Origin: Paenibacillus kyungheensis
GTDB lineage: Bacteria; Bacillota; Bacilli; Paenibacillales; Paenibacillaceae
Direction of reading: 5' to 3'
DNA length: 64,000 bases
NCBI RefSeq assembly: GCF_028606985.1
Contig: NZ_CP117416.1
Span: 3,572,001-3,636,000 of the forward strand
A program made the translations under genes and the position numbers. Shown in pieces: positions 30,875 through 40,039 of this stretch. The notes under the pieces were generated by a model that saw nothing but the letters and a program-made list of their open reading frames with translations, was not told the DNA's origin and did not search any database. Numbering within the stretch: position 1 is the first letter of the stretch; every line of letters starts with the position of its first letter.

Positions 30875-31291
30875 TTACTTGCCTTGTGTCTCATCCGTCG
30901 TCGAGGTTGTTGCTTCTGTTCCCTTTACCCGGGATACTTGGATCGGAGCCGTATCCGTAGGCTCTATGTAACCTAGAGCAGTGGCACGTTCAACAATTTG
31001 ATCTTGTAACGAATATTTGCGAATTTCGTTTTGTGTCGTTTGCTTTTTAATACTTGCCGTTTCACTATCCATACTTTGAATATTTTTATTCACTTCATAG
31101 ATATGTGCATATTGAAAAACAATTACACTTGCTACTGTCGCACAAAAAATGATAGTCATCAAATAAAGCAGCTTTTCTTTCGTTGGAAGTGCGCTACGAC
31201 GTAAGACTACCTTTGTAGTCTCACGATATCGTCGAGCAGCTTTTTCAGCCGATTGTTCTTTGACAGCTAGATTGCCGCGCGTATAAGCCAT
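30875..31291 (-). CDS. ftsL: Cell division protein FtsL
   Basis: Small bitopic protein that partners DivIB and DivIC at the septum. The 138 residues consist of a basic cytoplasmic part (KAARRYRETTKVVLRR), one membrane helix (LLYLMTIIFCATVASVIVF, about 42-60), and an extracytoplasmic coiled coil (NKNIQSMDSETASIKKQT) ending in a Thr-rich tail. Identification rests on position between rsmH and pbpB plus this topology. ATG 31291 follows GAGGAG. Confidence 0.9.
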   Translation of the reverse strand: MAYTRGNLAVKEQSAEKAARRYRETTKVVLRRSALPTKEKLLYLMTIIFCATVASVIVFQYAHIYEVNKNIQSMDSETASIKKQTTQNEIRKYSLQDQIVERATALGYIEPTDTAPIQVSRVKGTEATTSTTDETQGK

Positions 31292-31309
31292 TGATCCGTC
31301 TCCTCTAAA

Positions 31310-32275
31310 TTAAGTTTTCGTTTGTTTTTCCACCTTTTCGGCAACACGCAATTTAGCCGATCTTGCACGCGAATTCTCTTCCAATTCTTCTTCCGAAGGA
31401 AGGATTGGTTTGCGATTAATCAATTTCAGTTCTCCACCAGTACTAACATAGACTGGAAAACCAGGTGGTGAGACGTTTTTTTCCACGTATTCTGCAAAAA
31501 TTTGTTTGCAAATACGGTCTTCTAAAGAATGAAACGTGATAACCGCTGCTCTTCCCCCAGGCGTTAGACAACGTACTGCTTGATGAAGAGCTTCTTCAAA
31601 AGCACCTAATTCATCATTTACAGCAATACGAAGTGCTTGAAAACTCCGTTTCGCAGGATGTCCCCCTGTTCTTCTTGCTGCTGCTGGAATGCCTTCTTTG
31701 ACAAGTTCAGCCAGTTCCCCCGTTGTTTCGATCGGCTGGATACTTCGCTTGGCAACAATGACTTTAGCAATCCGTCTTGAAAATTTTTCTTCACCATATC
31801 GATATAAAATGCGGGCGATTTCTTCTTCCGGCCAGGTATTCACTATAGTTTTGGCTGTGAGTTCGGCAGATTGATCCATTCTCATATCCAAAGTTGCATC
31901 ATGGTTATAGCTGAATCCTCTGTCACCGTCGTCGAATTGAGGTGAAGAAACGCCAAGATCGAACAAAATGCCATCTACTTGCGGAACTCCATCTTTGACC
32001 GGTACTCCTGCTGCCAATAGCGACTCTTCCAATTGACGGAAATTGCTTTTGATCAACGTTACTCGATCTTCATAAGGTGCAAGTACTATTTTCGCATTGG
32101 CAAGTGCCGTATCATCTTGATCAAAAGCTATTAGTCTTCCGCCTGCTCCAAGTTCAGCAGCAATAACTGAACTATGACCAGCTCCCCCGAGTGTGCAGTC
32201 AACGTAAATACCATCAGGCTTAACCTGAAGTGCTTTTGTCGCTTCTTCTTTTAATACTGTGATGTGATGAAACAA
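31310..32275 (-). CDS. rsmH: 16S rRNA m4C1402 methyltransferase RsmH (MraW)
   Basis: Methylates N4 of C1402 in the 16S rRNA decoding centre using SAM. The 321 residues have the opening [14 protein letters not shown], the SAM loop [49 protein letters not shown] and [12 protein letters not shown]. The start is TTG behind GGGAGG. It lies 20 bases after mraZ, the standard start of a dcw cluster. Confidence 0.96.
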   Translation of the reverse strand: MFHHITVLKEEATKALQVKPDGIYVDCTLGGAGHSSVIAAELGAGGRLIAFDQDDTALANAKIVLAPYEDRVTLIKSNFRQLEESLLAAGVPVKDGVPQVDGILFDLGVSSPQFDDGDRGFSYNHDATLDMRMDQSAELTAKTIVNTWPEEEIARILYRYGEEKFSRRIAKVIVAKRSIQPIETTGELAELVKEGIPAAARRTGGHPAKRSFQALRIAVNDELGAFEEALHQAVRCLTPGGRAAVITFHSLEDRICKQIFAEYVEKNVSPPGFPVYVSTGGELKLINRKPILPSEEELEENSRARSAKLRVAEKVEKQTKT

Positions 32276-32295
32276 GATGTAAACCTCCCGGACGA

Positions 32296-32733
32296 TTACA
32301 GGTCGAAATCAAAATCAACCAGCTTTTCTGCAATTTCATTAAAAGATTGTTCAGAAGTATCATAATACTCTGACCATGTTTCTTTACTCCAAATCTCTAC
32401 CCGATTCGAAACGCCAATAATAACACACTCTTTTTCGAGTTTGGCATACTGCCGTAAATTTCCCGGCAGATTGACTCTGCCCTGCTTATCCCATTCCACT
32501 TCGGTTGCACCGGAGAAGAAAAAACGACTAAATGCACGGGCATCCGCTTTCATCAGCGGTAGAGATTTGAGCTTTTGCTCAAGGAGGGACCACTCCTCCA
32601 TAGGATAGACGAATAGACAATGATCCAATCCGCGGGTGACTACAAACGAAGTTCCGAGTTGTTCACGAAATTTGGAAGGAATAATAATCCGACCTTTTTC
32701 ATCAATGCTATGTTGAAATTCTCCCATAAACAT
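32296..32733 (-). CDS. mraZ: Transcriptional regulator MraZ
   Basis: AbrB-like protein with two swapped-hairpin halves that binds repeats in the dcw promoter. From ATG 32733 it has 145 residues: [20 protein letters not shown] opens the first half, and [17 protein letters not shown] carries the second DxxGRxxLP motif. The frame continues upstream to 32823, but AGAGGAG precedes ATG 32733 and the extra stretch covers the promoter and the MraZ-box repeats, so the short form is preferred. It is the first gene of the cluster and probably autoregulates it. Confidence 0.93.
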   Translation of the reverse strand: MFMGEFQHSIDEKGRIIIPSKFREQLGTSFVVTRGLDHCLFVYPMEEWSLLEQKLKSLPLMKADARAFSRFFFSGATEVEWDKQGRVNLPGNLRQYAKLEKECVIIGVSNRVEIWSKETWSEYYDTSEQSFNEIAEKLVDFDFDL

Positions 32734-32751
32734 TGACGTTTCACTCCTCTT

Positions 32752-32786
32752 AACCATAGTCTCCCACTTTGTCCCACTATCCACCA
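32752..32786 (-). promoter_or_regulatory. MraZ operator: four TGG-type repeats with 10-bp period
   Basis: Reading the minus strand downstream of the promoter: TGGTG, then five bases, TGGGA (plus 32772-32776), five bases, TGGGA (32762-32766), five bases, TGGTT. MraZ is known to bind TGGGN repeats separated by five bases, so two sites are exact and the outer two degenerate. They sit directly after the predicted start point and before the mraZ ribosome site, suited to repression. Confidence 0.8.
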
Positions 32787-32794
32787 CTACCATA

Positions 32795-32823
32795 AGCATA
32801 ATAGATTCGACGCAGAAAATCAA
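32795..32823 (-). promoter_or_regulatory. dcw cluster promoter
   Basis: The minus strand shows TTGATT (plus 32818-32823), a 17-base spacer and TATGCT (32795-32800). Transcription would start near 32788, immediately ahead of the MraZ boxes. Confidence 0.6.
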
Positions 32824-32912
32824 AATCCTTTTTTAATATCATTTTTTTTTAGAAAAATACTGAAAAATTTTATTTTATGTAAATCAGCCAATTCATTTGC
32901 AAAAATAGGCAT

Positions 32913-32957
32913 AAAAAAGAACTGATTTCTCTTTATCGGAAAAATCAGTTCTTTTTG
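32913..32957 (-). terminator. ahcY terminator
   Basis: The minus strand forms AAGAACTGATTT / AAATCAGTTCTT with T-runs on both flanks, 56 bases past the ahcY stop. It separates bshC-ahcY from the dcw promoter and may work in both directions. Confidence 0.88.
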
Positions 32958-33012
32958 TTATGCATGAGTAACTTTTATTTTATTTTTTAAATATATTGAG
33001 ATTGCTTGCAGA

Positions 33013-34272
33013 TTATGACCAGCTATCTAAATATAATTTTTGTTCTTCAGTCAATGTATCAATATGAATGCCTAGACTTTCTAGTTTAAATCGTGCCACT
33101 TGTTCATCCAGTTCATAAGGGACACTGATTACTCCTGCTTCCAACTGCTCATAGTGTTCGCTCACATAACGAAGACCTACTGCTTGTAAAGCAAAAGTCA
33201 TATCCATAATTTCAACAGGATGACCATCTGCTGCTCCCAAGTTAACCAGACGACCTTCTGCAAGAAGATAAATACGGCGTCCATCATTCAATTTGTATTC
33301 TTCAATATTTTTGCGAACCGTACGAATCGATTGAGAACGAGCTGCTAGATCAGGCTTATTCGCTTCAACGTCAAAATGTCCAGCATTGGCAATCACAGCG
33401 CCATCTTTCATCACGTCATAGTGCTCGCCTGCAATAACACTTTTATTTCCTGTTACTGTAATAAAGAAGTCACCATGCTTGGCGGCTTCATTCATCGGCA
33501 TCACACCAAAGCCGTCCATATGTGCTTCTACCGCCTTAATTGGATCAACCTCGGTTACGATAACATTAGCACCCAAACCTTTAGCACGCATCGCTATACC
33601 TTTACCACACCAGCCATAACCTACTACTACAACTGTTTTACCTGCGATAATTAAGTTGGTTGTACGAATAATACCATCAAAAGCGGATTGTCCTGTTCCG
33701 TAACGGTTATCAAATAGATGCTTACAATACGCATCATTTACAGCAACCATCGGAATTTTCAACGTTCCTTCTTTTTGCAATGCTTTTAAACGGATAATTC
33801 CAGTCGTTGTTTCTTCTGCTCCACCACGAATCGTTGATAATAGATCAGGACGTTCTCCATACAAAAATGTAATCAGATCGCCACCATCATCAATAATCAG
33901 GTCAGGCTTCGCTTCTAATGCTTTTAAGTTCAAGCTTTTATATTCTTCCACACCTGGATTATATTTTGCAAATACAGTAATACCGTCTTCTACCAAAGCT
34001 GCACATACATCATCTTGTGTAGACAAGGGATTGCTACCTGTAATAGTGACATTAGCTCCACCGGCTTGGATAACTTTAGCCAAATAAGCGGTTTTAGCCT
34101 CCAAGTGCAAACAGATCGTTACATTCAAACCTTTGAAAGGCAAATCTCTTTCAAATTCTGCTCGAATACGATTTAATACCGGCATATGAGAAGATGCCCA
34201 ATCAATTTTAAGATGTCCCTCAGGAGCAAGTGCCATATCGGCAACAATACTTGCTTGAATAGATGATGTCAT
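33013..34272 (-). CDS. ahcY: S-adenosylhomocysteine hydrolase
   Basis: Splits S-adenosylhomocysteine into adenosine and homocysteine, clearing product inhibition of methyltransferases. The 419 residues include the NAD-binding [50 protein letters not shown] and [13 protein letters not shown]. The C-terminal end [20 protein letters not shown] matches shorter bacterial and archaeal forms lacking the eukaryotic insert. ATG 34272 follows AAAGGAG. It lies 41 bases after bshC with no terminator between, so the two are probably co-transcribed. Many Bacillota use the Pfs/LuxS route instead. Confidence 0.95.
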   Translation of the reverse strand: MTSSIQASIVADMALAPEGHLKIDWASSHMPVLNRIRAEFERDLPFKGLNVTICLHLEAKTAYLAKVIQAGGANVTITGSNPLSTQDDVCAALVEDGITVFAKYNPGVEEYKSLNLKALEAKPDLIIDDGGDLITFLYGERPDLLSTIRGGAEETTTGIIRLKALQKEGTLKIPMVAVNDAYCKHLFDNRYGTGQSAFDGIIRTTNLIIAGKTVVVVGYGWCGKGIAMRAKGLGANVIVTEVDPIKAVEAHMDGFGVMPMNEAAKHGDFFITVTGNKSVIAGEHYDVMKDGAVIANAGHFDVEANKPDLAARSQSIRTVRKNIEEYKLNDGRRIYLLAEGRLVNLGAADGHPVEIMDMTFALQAVGLRYVSEHYEQLEAGVISVPYELDEQVARFKLESLGIHIDTLTEEQKLYLDSWS

Positions 34273-34313
34273 TGTACAGTTCTCCTTTGTTAGTTGGAAT
34301 AGATAACCTATTT

Positions 34314-35960
34314 TTATAAATAAACAAGACGATGCGAACCGTTAAAATCAGGCTCAAGGGTTAACAATTGATCGATCCAGCGCTCTCCGTAACGTCCAAG
34401 ATAGTAATAGCTGTTGATCGTACGTTCTTGTGGCTTGCCAAACGGATACAACGCATACGCGATTCGATCCAAACGTTGTAATCCTGTCTGATGTTGACGT
34501 GCTATCGCATTTTGACTTTTGCGGTACAAATAATCAATTTGCAAATCAATCTTATGCTGAGTCGTTTCTCCGAGATGCGGTAATGAAGGATCAATCTCAT
34601 GCAAAGAGTCTACAAAAGGCGCATACAATTGTTGAAATTGCTCGCGGAATGTAGTGAATCTTTTTTCTAAATGATAATCTTCTTGCTCACTTAACCAGGT
34701 CTGACGAATATCATCAAAGCGTTGTCTGACATCATCAAATGTTAATTGATACTGTTGCATCAAAATTTTAACTTTTTCTTCCACCATTGTAAATAACATT
34801 CTAGGAACAATCGGAGGCATTTGTAGATTCAAGACAGGAAATGCTTGTTTTGTTAACGCCCAATATGCAATCTCGCCTGTTCCCAAAATGGTACTAAGTA
34901 CAGGGAATAATGAATCCTGCATCAAAGGACGTGTTAATACATTGTTGCTAAACCGTTCTGGATATTGTTCTAACAACTGTAACAACTCTTGTTTGGTAAA
35001 AACAACTAATCCTTTACGATCTGTAAACATCCCATTGCGTTTGAACAATAACAAACGTTCGTTGGTATATACTTCATCACTATGGATATAGAACAAATTA
35101 GCACTTTCTTCATCTACTGTTGCTTGTTCTTCATATCCATACTGTCTTACTTGCTCAGCAGCAGACATATATGCTTGAGTCAATTTATCATTATGTTCTA
35201 TCAATTGACGAAATACTGGAATTTCTAAGCGACGAATAGCAGCATCATCTGAATCGATGAGTACCAATCCAAAACGGCCAAATAAAAGACCCAATTGTTC
35301 AGCAAAGGCACTACTCAAATCTGTAGCATGCTCCATAATATTTCGCAATGTCTGTGTCCATTGATTTTTATTTTCCGTATCCGGTAACAGACTTTCAAAT
35401 TGATTCAAAATATGTTCAGTATTCTGTTCATGAATAAATGTACGACTCACCGGTGAATGTCCACCACGTTCATGATCTAAGCGAATTTTGACAGCCGCTC
35501 CATCTTGATCAGGTAGATACGTATGATTCACTTCATCCCAGTCATGATCTTCACCTGCTATCCAAAATACAGGTACGATTGGACGTTGTAGACGCTGCGA
35601 TGCTTCACGCGCAGATGCTAACAATGTAATCACTTTGTAAATGACTAACAATGGGCCTGTAAATAGTCCGCTTTGTTGTCCACCTACCATCACAAGTGCT
35701 TCATCTGTTCGTAGTGTTGCTAAAGATTGCTGTACAGCTTCATGATTATTGTACTTACCGTTATATATGGTTAAGCAGTCAACTAAAGCTCCACGGTCGA
35801 TTCGGGAGTCTTTACTCTGATCCAGCCATTCTGCACGTTTGATCCATGTTTGTGGATCAGAGACATTCATATTATACAAACTGCTTACCGATGCAAAATC
35901 ATTGATGTACCGCTCAGCGAGCGGCTGATTCGCGGGTAGGCTCTCCGGAATCACATTCAT
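34314..35960 (-). CDS. bshC: Bacillithiol biosynthesis cysteine-adding enzyme BshC
   Basis: Proposed to add cysteine to GlcN-malate in the last step of bacillithiol synthesis, the thiol cofactor of many Bacillota. The 548 residues match family length; recognisable segments are [37 protein letters not shown] and [21 protein letters not shown]. The ATG follows GAGGAGG. Placement just upstream of mraZ is common in Bacillales. The 180 bases before it include the opp terminator and AT-rich sequence that must hold its promoter. Confidence 0.94.
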   Translation of the reverse strand: MNVIPESLPANQPLAERYINDFASVSSLYNMNVSDPQTWIKRAEWLDQSKDSRIDRGALVDCLTIYNGKYNNHEAVQQSLATLRTDEALVMVGGQQSGLFTGPLLVIYKVITLLASAREASQRLQRPIVPVFWIAGEDHDWDEVNHTYLPDQDGAAVKIRLDHERGGHSPVSRTFIHEQNTEHILNQFESLLPDTENKNQWTQTLRNIMEHATDLSSAFAEQLGLLFGRFGLVLIDSDDAAIRRLEIPVFRQLIEHNDKLTQAYMSAAEQVRQYGYEEQATVDEESANLFYIHSDEVYTNERLLLFKRNGMFTDRKGLVVFTKQELLQLLEQYPERFSNNVLTRPLMQDSLFPVLSTILGTGEIAYWALTKQAFPVLNLQMPPIVPRMLFTMVEEKVKILMQQYQLTFDDVRQRFDDIRQTWLSEQEDYHLEKRFTTFREQFQQLYAPFVDSLHEIDPSLPHLGETTQHKIDLQIDYLYRKSQNAIARQHQTGLQRLDRIAYALYPFGKPQERTINSYYYLGRYGERWIDQLLTLEPDFNGSHRLVYL

Positions 35961-36098
35961 GGGGTGAAGTCCTCCTCATCGCTATTGCTTTTGATTGTTA
36001 CTAATCGTAACTTATTAAATCTTATTTGATTGTAACGAAGTTAGTACTGTTTAGTCAAAAGCTATTCTTAAAATATTTGAATATTTTTAGTAACAACC

Positions 36099-36127
36099 AA
36101 AAAACCGCCAGCAAATGGCGGTTTTTT
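36099..36127 (-). terminator. opp operon terminator
   Basis: The minus strand forms AAAACCGCCA / TGGCGGTTTT followed by a run of T, 17 bases past the oppDF stop. The GC-rich stem and T-tail are unambiguous. Confidence 0.92.
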
Positions 36128-36143
36128 GATTTGAAAGTATAAA

Positions 36144-37916
36144 TTAAGCAGAAGGTTGAGAAACCCAGTGACCTTCAGATACTTCGATCAACTGAGAATT
36201 TTCTAAATTAAACGGATCTTTAGCTGCCAAAGTTGCTGCTGCTTCTTGAGAAGCGGCAAGATGTTCTTCAGGCAATAAGATTCTACGTTTATTTGCTTCT
36301 ACTTCTGGATCAGGAATAGGAATCGCAGATAGCAAAGTTTTGGTGTAAGGATGTAGAGGATTAGCATACAGTTCTTCACTTTCAGCCAATTCTACAATTT
36401 TACCCATATACATAACCGCTACACGGTCACTAATATGTTTTACCATGGATAAATCATGCGCAATAAACAAATAAGTCAATCCAAGACGTTGTTGTAGTTC
36501 TTCTAGCAATTTAACAATCTGTGCTTGAATCGATACGTCCAAAGCAGACAATGGCTCATCACAGATAATAAATTTAGGATCTACAGCAAGTGCACGCGCA
36601 ATCCCGATACGTTGTCTTTGACCACCGGAGAATTCATGCGGATAACGAAGAGCATGACTTGGGTTCAAGCCTACCATATCCAGCAATTCTTCTACACGTT
36701 TTTTACGTTCAGCACGGCTATTCACTAGACCATGAATATCTAGAGACTCGCCGATAATGTCCATAATATTAAAACGAGGGTTCAAAGAAGCATATGGATC
36801 TTGGAAGATCATTTGCATATCTTTACGCATGTTTTTCATTTTGCGTGGAGACAGATCATAAATGTCTGTTCCGTTAAACTTTACACTACCACCGGTAGGT
36901 TCGTATAAACGAAGAATTGTACGACCTGTTGTTGATTTACCACAACCAGATTCTCCTACAACTCCAAGTGTCTCACCTTCGTAGATGTTGAAGCTAATGT
37001 CATTAACCGCTTTAAGGATATTACCTTTACCTAGATTAAAATGTTGTTTTAATCCTTTTACTTCAACCAACGGTTTACGTGGGTCTAGATTAAGTTTAGC
37101 AGACGCTAATTTAGGTTTTTTAGGCTCATCCAAACGTGGCAATGCATTAAGCAAACGTTGTGTATATGGATGTTGAGGGTTTTTGAAAATTTCAGCAGTT
37201 GTTCCTGTTTCAACAACATCGCCTTCTTTCATAACAACCACGCGATCACACATACCTGCTACTACACCAAGGTCATGTGTAATCAAAATGATTGAAGTAC
37301 CCAATTTTTGTTGCATATCTTTCATCAGATCAAGGATCTGAGCTTGAATCGTTACGTCTAGTGCTGTTGTAGGCTCATCCGCAATTAGCAATGATGGACG
37401 ACAAGCTAGAGCGATTGCAATCATCGCACGTTGGCGCATACCACCAGAGAATTGGTGAGGATATTGATTAAAACGAACATCAGAATTTTTGATACCAACC
37501 AGTCGTAACATTTCAAGCGCACTTTCTTTAGCTTGAGCAGAAGACATATTTTGATGTTTACGCAATACTTCTGTAATTTGTTTACCTACTTTGATTGTTG
37601 GATTCAAGGAAGTCATCGGATCTTGGAAAATCATGCCGATATCCTTACCACGAATTGCTTCCATTTGTTTATCCGTTTTAGCAAGTAGACTTTGACCTAG
37701 GAATTCAATCTCTCCACTTTTGATCTTAGAAGGCGGAGAAGGAATCAGACGCATAATTGTTTGAGCTGTTACACTCTTACCACTACCGGATTCCCCAACA
37801 ATACCTAGCGTTTCGCCTTTGCCAATTTCAAAATTGACATCTTTTACCGCATCAAATTCACCAGCACGCGTTTGAAAGGATACGCTTAAATTCTTTACTG
37901 TTAAGATTTTCTCCAC
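36144..37916 (-). CDS. Fused OppD-OppF oligopeptide ABC transporter ATPase
   Basis: Provides both ATPase subunits of the importer in one chain of about 590 residues. The first half has Walker [14 protein letters not shown] near 45, signature [13 protein letters not shown] and Walker [15 protein letters not shown]; the second repeats these as [26 protein letters not shown] and [14 protein letters not shown]. Each half ends with the oligopeptide/dipeptide-type C-terminal region ([24 protein letters not shown]). GTG 37916 lies eight bases after GGAGG; GTG 37925 overlaps that site. B. subtilis uses separate OppD and OppF proteins; dual-domain forms such as GsiA and YejF are known elsewhere. Confidence 0.94.
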   Translation of the reverse strand: MEKILTVKNLSVSFQTRAGEFDAVKDVNFEIGKGETLGIVGESGSGKSVTAQTIMRLIPSPPSKIKSGEIEFLGQSLLAKTDKQMEAIRGKDIGMIFQDPMTSLNPTIKVGKQITEVLRKHQNMSSAQAKESALEMLRLVGIKNSDVRFNQYPHQFSGGMRQRAMIAIALACRPSLLIADEPTTALDVTIQAQILDLMKDMQQKLGTSIILITHDLGVVAGMCDRVVVMKEGDVVETGTTAEIFKNPQHPYTQRLLNALPRLDEPKKPKLASAKLNLDPRKPLVEVKGLKQHFNLGKGNILKAVNDISFNIYEGETLGVVGESGCGKSTTGRTILRLYEPTGGSVKFNGTDIYDLSPRKMKNMRKDMQMIFQDPYASLNPRFNIMDIIGESLDIHGLVNSRAERKKRVEELLDMVGLNPSHALRYPHEFSGGQRQRIGIARALAVDPKFIICDEPLSALDVSIQAQIVKLLEELQQRLGLTYLFIAHDLSMVKHISDRVAVMYMGKIVELAESEELYANPLHPYTKTLLSAIPIPDPEVEANKRRILLPEEHLAASQEAAATLAAKDPFNLENSQLIEVSEGHWVSQPSA

Positions 37917-37937
37917 TTGTTCCACCTCCTATAGATT

Positions 37938-38858
37938 TTATTTTCTCAATTTTGGATCCAAAGCGTCTCTAAGACCGTCGCCTAGCAAGTTAAATGCAAG
38001 CATTGTCAAACAGATTAGAGCAGCCGGGAACCACATACGCCAAGGATACAAATTCCATCCTGTTAATGCATCATTGATCATAGAACCCAATGAAGCGACA
38101 GGAGCCTGTACACCTAGACCCAAGAAACTCAAAAATGCTTCAGAGAAGATAGCACTTGGTACAGAAAGAGTTACAGTAACGATAATAGGACCCAAAGCAT
38201 TAGGCAAAAGATGTTTGAACAATTGACGTCCAGCACCTGCACCCATAGAACGAGCTGCTAATACGAAGTCTCTACTTTTCAGTTGCATAATTTCACCACG
38301 AACAATCCATGACATCGTAATCCAACCTGTTACAGTCAAAGCAACGATAATTGTTCCCAAACCTGGCTCAAATACAACCAACAATAGAATAACAACTAGC
38401 AAATAAGGAATAGAATAAAGAATTTCGGAAAATTTGTTCATAATGTTATCTACACGGCCACCGAAGTAACCCATGATTCCACCATAAATAATACCGATAA
38501 TTAAGTCAATTGCTGCTGCTGCCAAACCTACGATAAGAGAGATTCGTGCACCCATCCAGGTACGAACCCACATATCACGTCCAAGGTTATCTGTACCAAA
38601 CCAGTGAACTCCAGAAGGTGGCTTATTAGTATTCATCAAATCATTAGAGTAATAGTTAAAAGCAGAGATCATTGGTCCAACGATCGAAGCGATAATAATA
38701 AGAATCAAAGTACCTAAGCTAAACATAGCTACTTTATTACCTTTTAAACGAATCCAAGCATCCTGCCATAAAGAGATACTTTCCTGTTGCAGTGCGATTG
38801 GTTCGCCGACCACATCTGTAGTCGCATTTTGATTGTTTTTGTTTCCGCTAGCTGACAA
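37938..38858 (-). CDS. oppC: Oligopeptide ABC transporter permease OppC
   Basis: Membrane subunit of the peptide importer. The 306 residues have a cytoplasmic N-terminus, a first membrane helix (VAMFSLGTLILIIIASIVGP), the OppC N-domain motif HWFGTDNLGRDMW, and the permease EAA-type loop AARSMGAGAGRQLFKHLLPN near 205-225, with six predicted helices. The start is TTG behind GGGGAGC. It lies between oppB (three-base gap) and oppDF. Confidence 0.95.
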   Translation of the reverse strand: MSASGNKNNQNATTDVVGEPIALQQESISLWQDAWIRLKGNKVAMFSLGTLILIIIASIVGPMISAFNYYSNDLMNTNKPPSGVHWFGTDNLGRDMWVRTWMGARISLIVGLAAAAIDLIIGIIYGGIMGYFGGRVDNIMNKFSEILYSIPYLLVVILLLVVFEPGLGTIIVALTVTGWITMSWIVRGEIMQLKSRDFVLAARSMGAGAGRQLFKHLLPNALGPIIVTVTLSVPSAIFSEAFLSFLGLGVQAPVASLGSMINDALTGWNLYPWRMWFPAALICLTMLAFNLLGDGLRDALDPKLRK

Positions 38859-38861
38859 CGT

Positions 38862-39794
38862 TTAGCTCCCCTTCCGACCTGATAATTTGATCCGCGGATC
38901 TACCAGCACATATAAAATATCTGTAACAAAACGAGCAAGCATCAACAACACGCCATAGAAAATAGTTACTCCCATAATCATTGTATAATCACGGTTAGTA
39001 ATACTATCTACGAATACTCTACCAATACCACCGATACCGAAGATTTGCTCGATAACAACAGAACCCGTTACGATATTTGCAGTCATAGGACCTACATACG
39101 TAACTACTGGAAGAATACCATTACGTACAACGTGTCTAGTCATAATAGTAAAACCATTTAGACCTTTTGCTTTAGCTGTTTTGATATAATCTGCATTCAA
39201 TACTTCTAGCATACTTGAACGAGTTAATCGTGCTATAAATGCAATCGGTTGAACAGCAAGTGCTATAACTGGAAGTACAAAGTCACTTGGTTCATTAAAG
39301 CCCATAACATCAAACCAACCTAGTTTTAGAGCAAAAATATACTGGATCAATGTTGCCAATACAAAACTCGGAACAGCGATACCTAATACAGCAATAATCA
39401 TAGCTACATTATCAATTAATTTGCGATGGTAAAGTGCAGCGATTAATCCCAATACAATACCCGCTACAATCGAAATAATAATAGCGAAAATACCGATTTG
39501 TAATGAAGGTGAGAATGTATCAGCGATACGTTGTGTAACCTCCTGATTTTGGTATTTCATCGAAATCCCCAAATCACCTTTAACTAAATTTCCTAGGTAC
39601 TGTAAATACTGTTCAGCAATTGGTTTATTTAATCCATACTGCTCCATTAGACGTTCTTTGATTTGAGGCTGTACATTTTTTTCTGACATAAACGGATTAC
39701 CAGGTATAGCTTTCATCAGGAAAAATGTAGCTGATGCCAAAATGAACAATGATAACAGCATATACAAAAATTTACTGGCGATATAACGAATCAT
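38862..39794 (-). CDS. oppB: Oligopeptide ABC transporter permease OppB
   Basis: Second membrane subunit. From ATG 39794 (MIRYIASKFLYMLLSLFILA) it has 310 residues, six helices and the conserved loop KTAKAKGLNGFTIMTRHVVRN with VVIEQIFGIGGIGRVFVDSI. An AAAGGAGG site precedes this ATG; the frame extends 28 codons further to 39878, but that would hide the normal N-terminal helix start. It lies 169 bases after the hairpin that follows oppA. Confidence 0.94.
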   Translation of the reverse strand: MIRYIASKFLYMLLSLFILASATFFLMKAIPGNPFMSEKNVQPQIKERLMEQYGLNKPIAEQYLQYLGNLVKGDLGISMKYQNQEVTQRIADTFSPSLQIGIFAIIISIVAGIVLGLIAALYHRKLIDNVAMIIAVLGIAVPSFVLATLIQYIFALKLGWFDVMGFNEPSDFVLPVIALAVQPIAFIARLTRSSMLEVLNADYIKTAKAKGLNGFTIMTRHVVRNGILPVVTYVGPMTANIVTGSVVIEQIFGIGGIGRVFVDSITNRDYTMIMGVTIFYGVLLMLARFVTDILYVLVDPRIKLSGRKGS

Positions 39795-39962
39795 TTCCCC
39801 AAGAACCTCCTTTATCACATTTTCTAGTTTATTGAATATGTTTAAAAACAGCTCGTCATTATTCAACAACTTTTTCATTTTAAAACTTCATCTAATAGAT
39901 AACAAGTAGAACTTGAAATTATCATGTTTAGAATAGCAATATATGGAAAAATGATAAACACG

Positions 39963-40010
39963 CAAAAACGGGATATATATGGATGGAGAATCCACACATA
40001 CATATCCCGC
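39963..40010 (-). terminator. Hairpin between oppA and oppB
   Basis: The minus strand forms a long imperfect stem closed by CGGGATAT / ATATCCCG and followed by TTTTTGCG, 30 bases past the oppA stop. It could end most transcripts after oppA, allowing more binding protein than permease, with some readthrough to oppBC. Confidence 0.72.
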
Positions 40011-40039
40011 TGCAATCATTAAACCGAAATCTTACTTAA

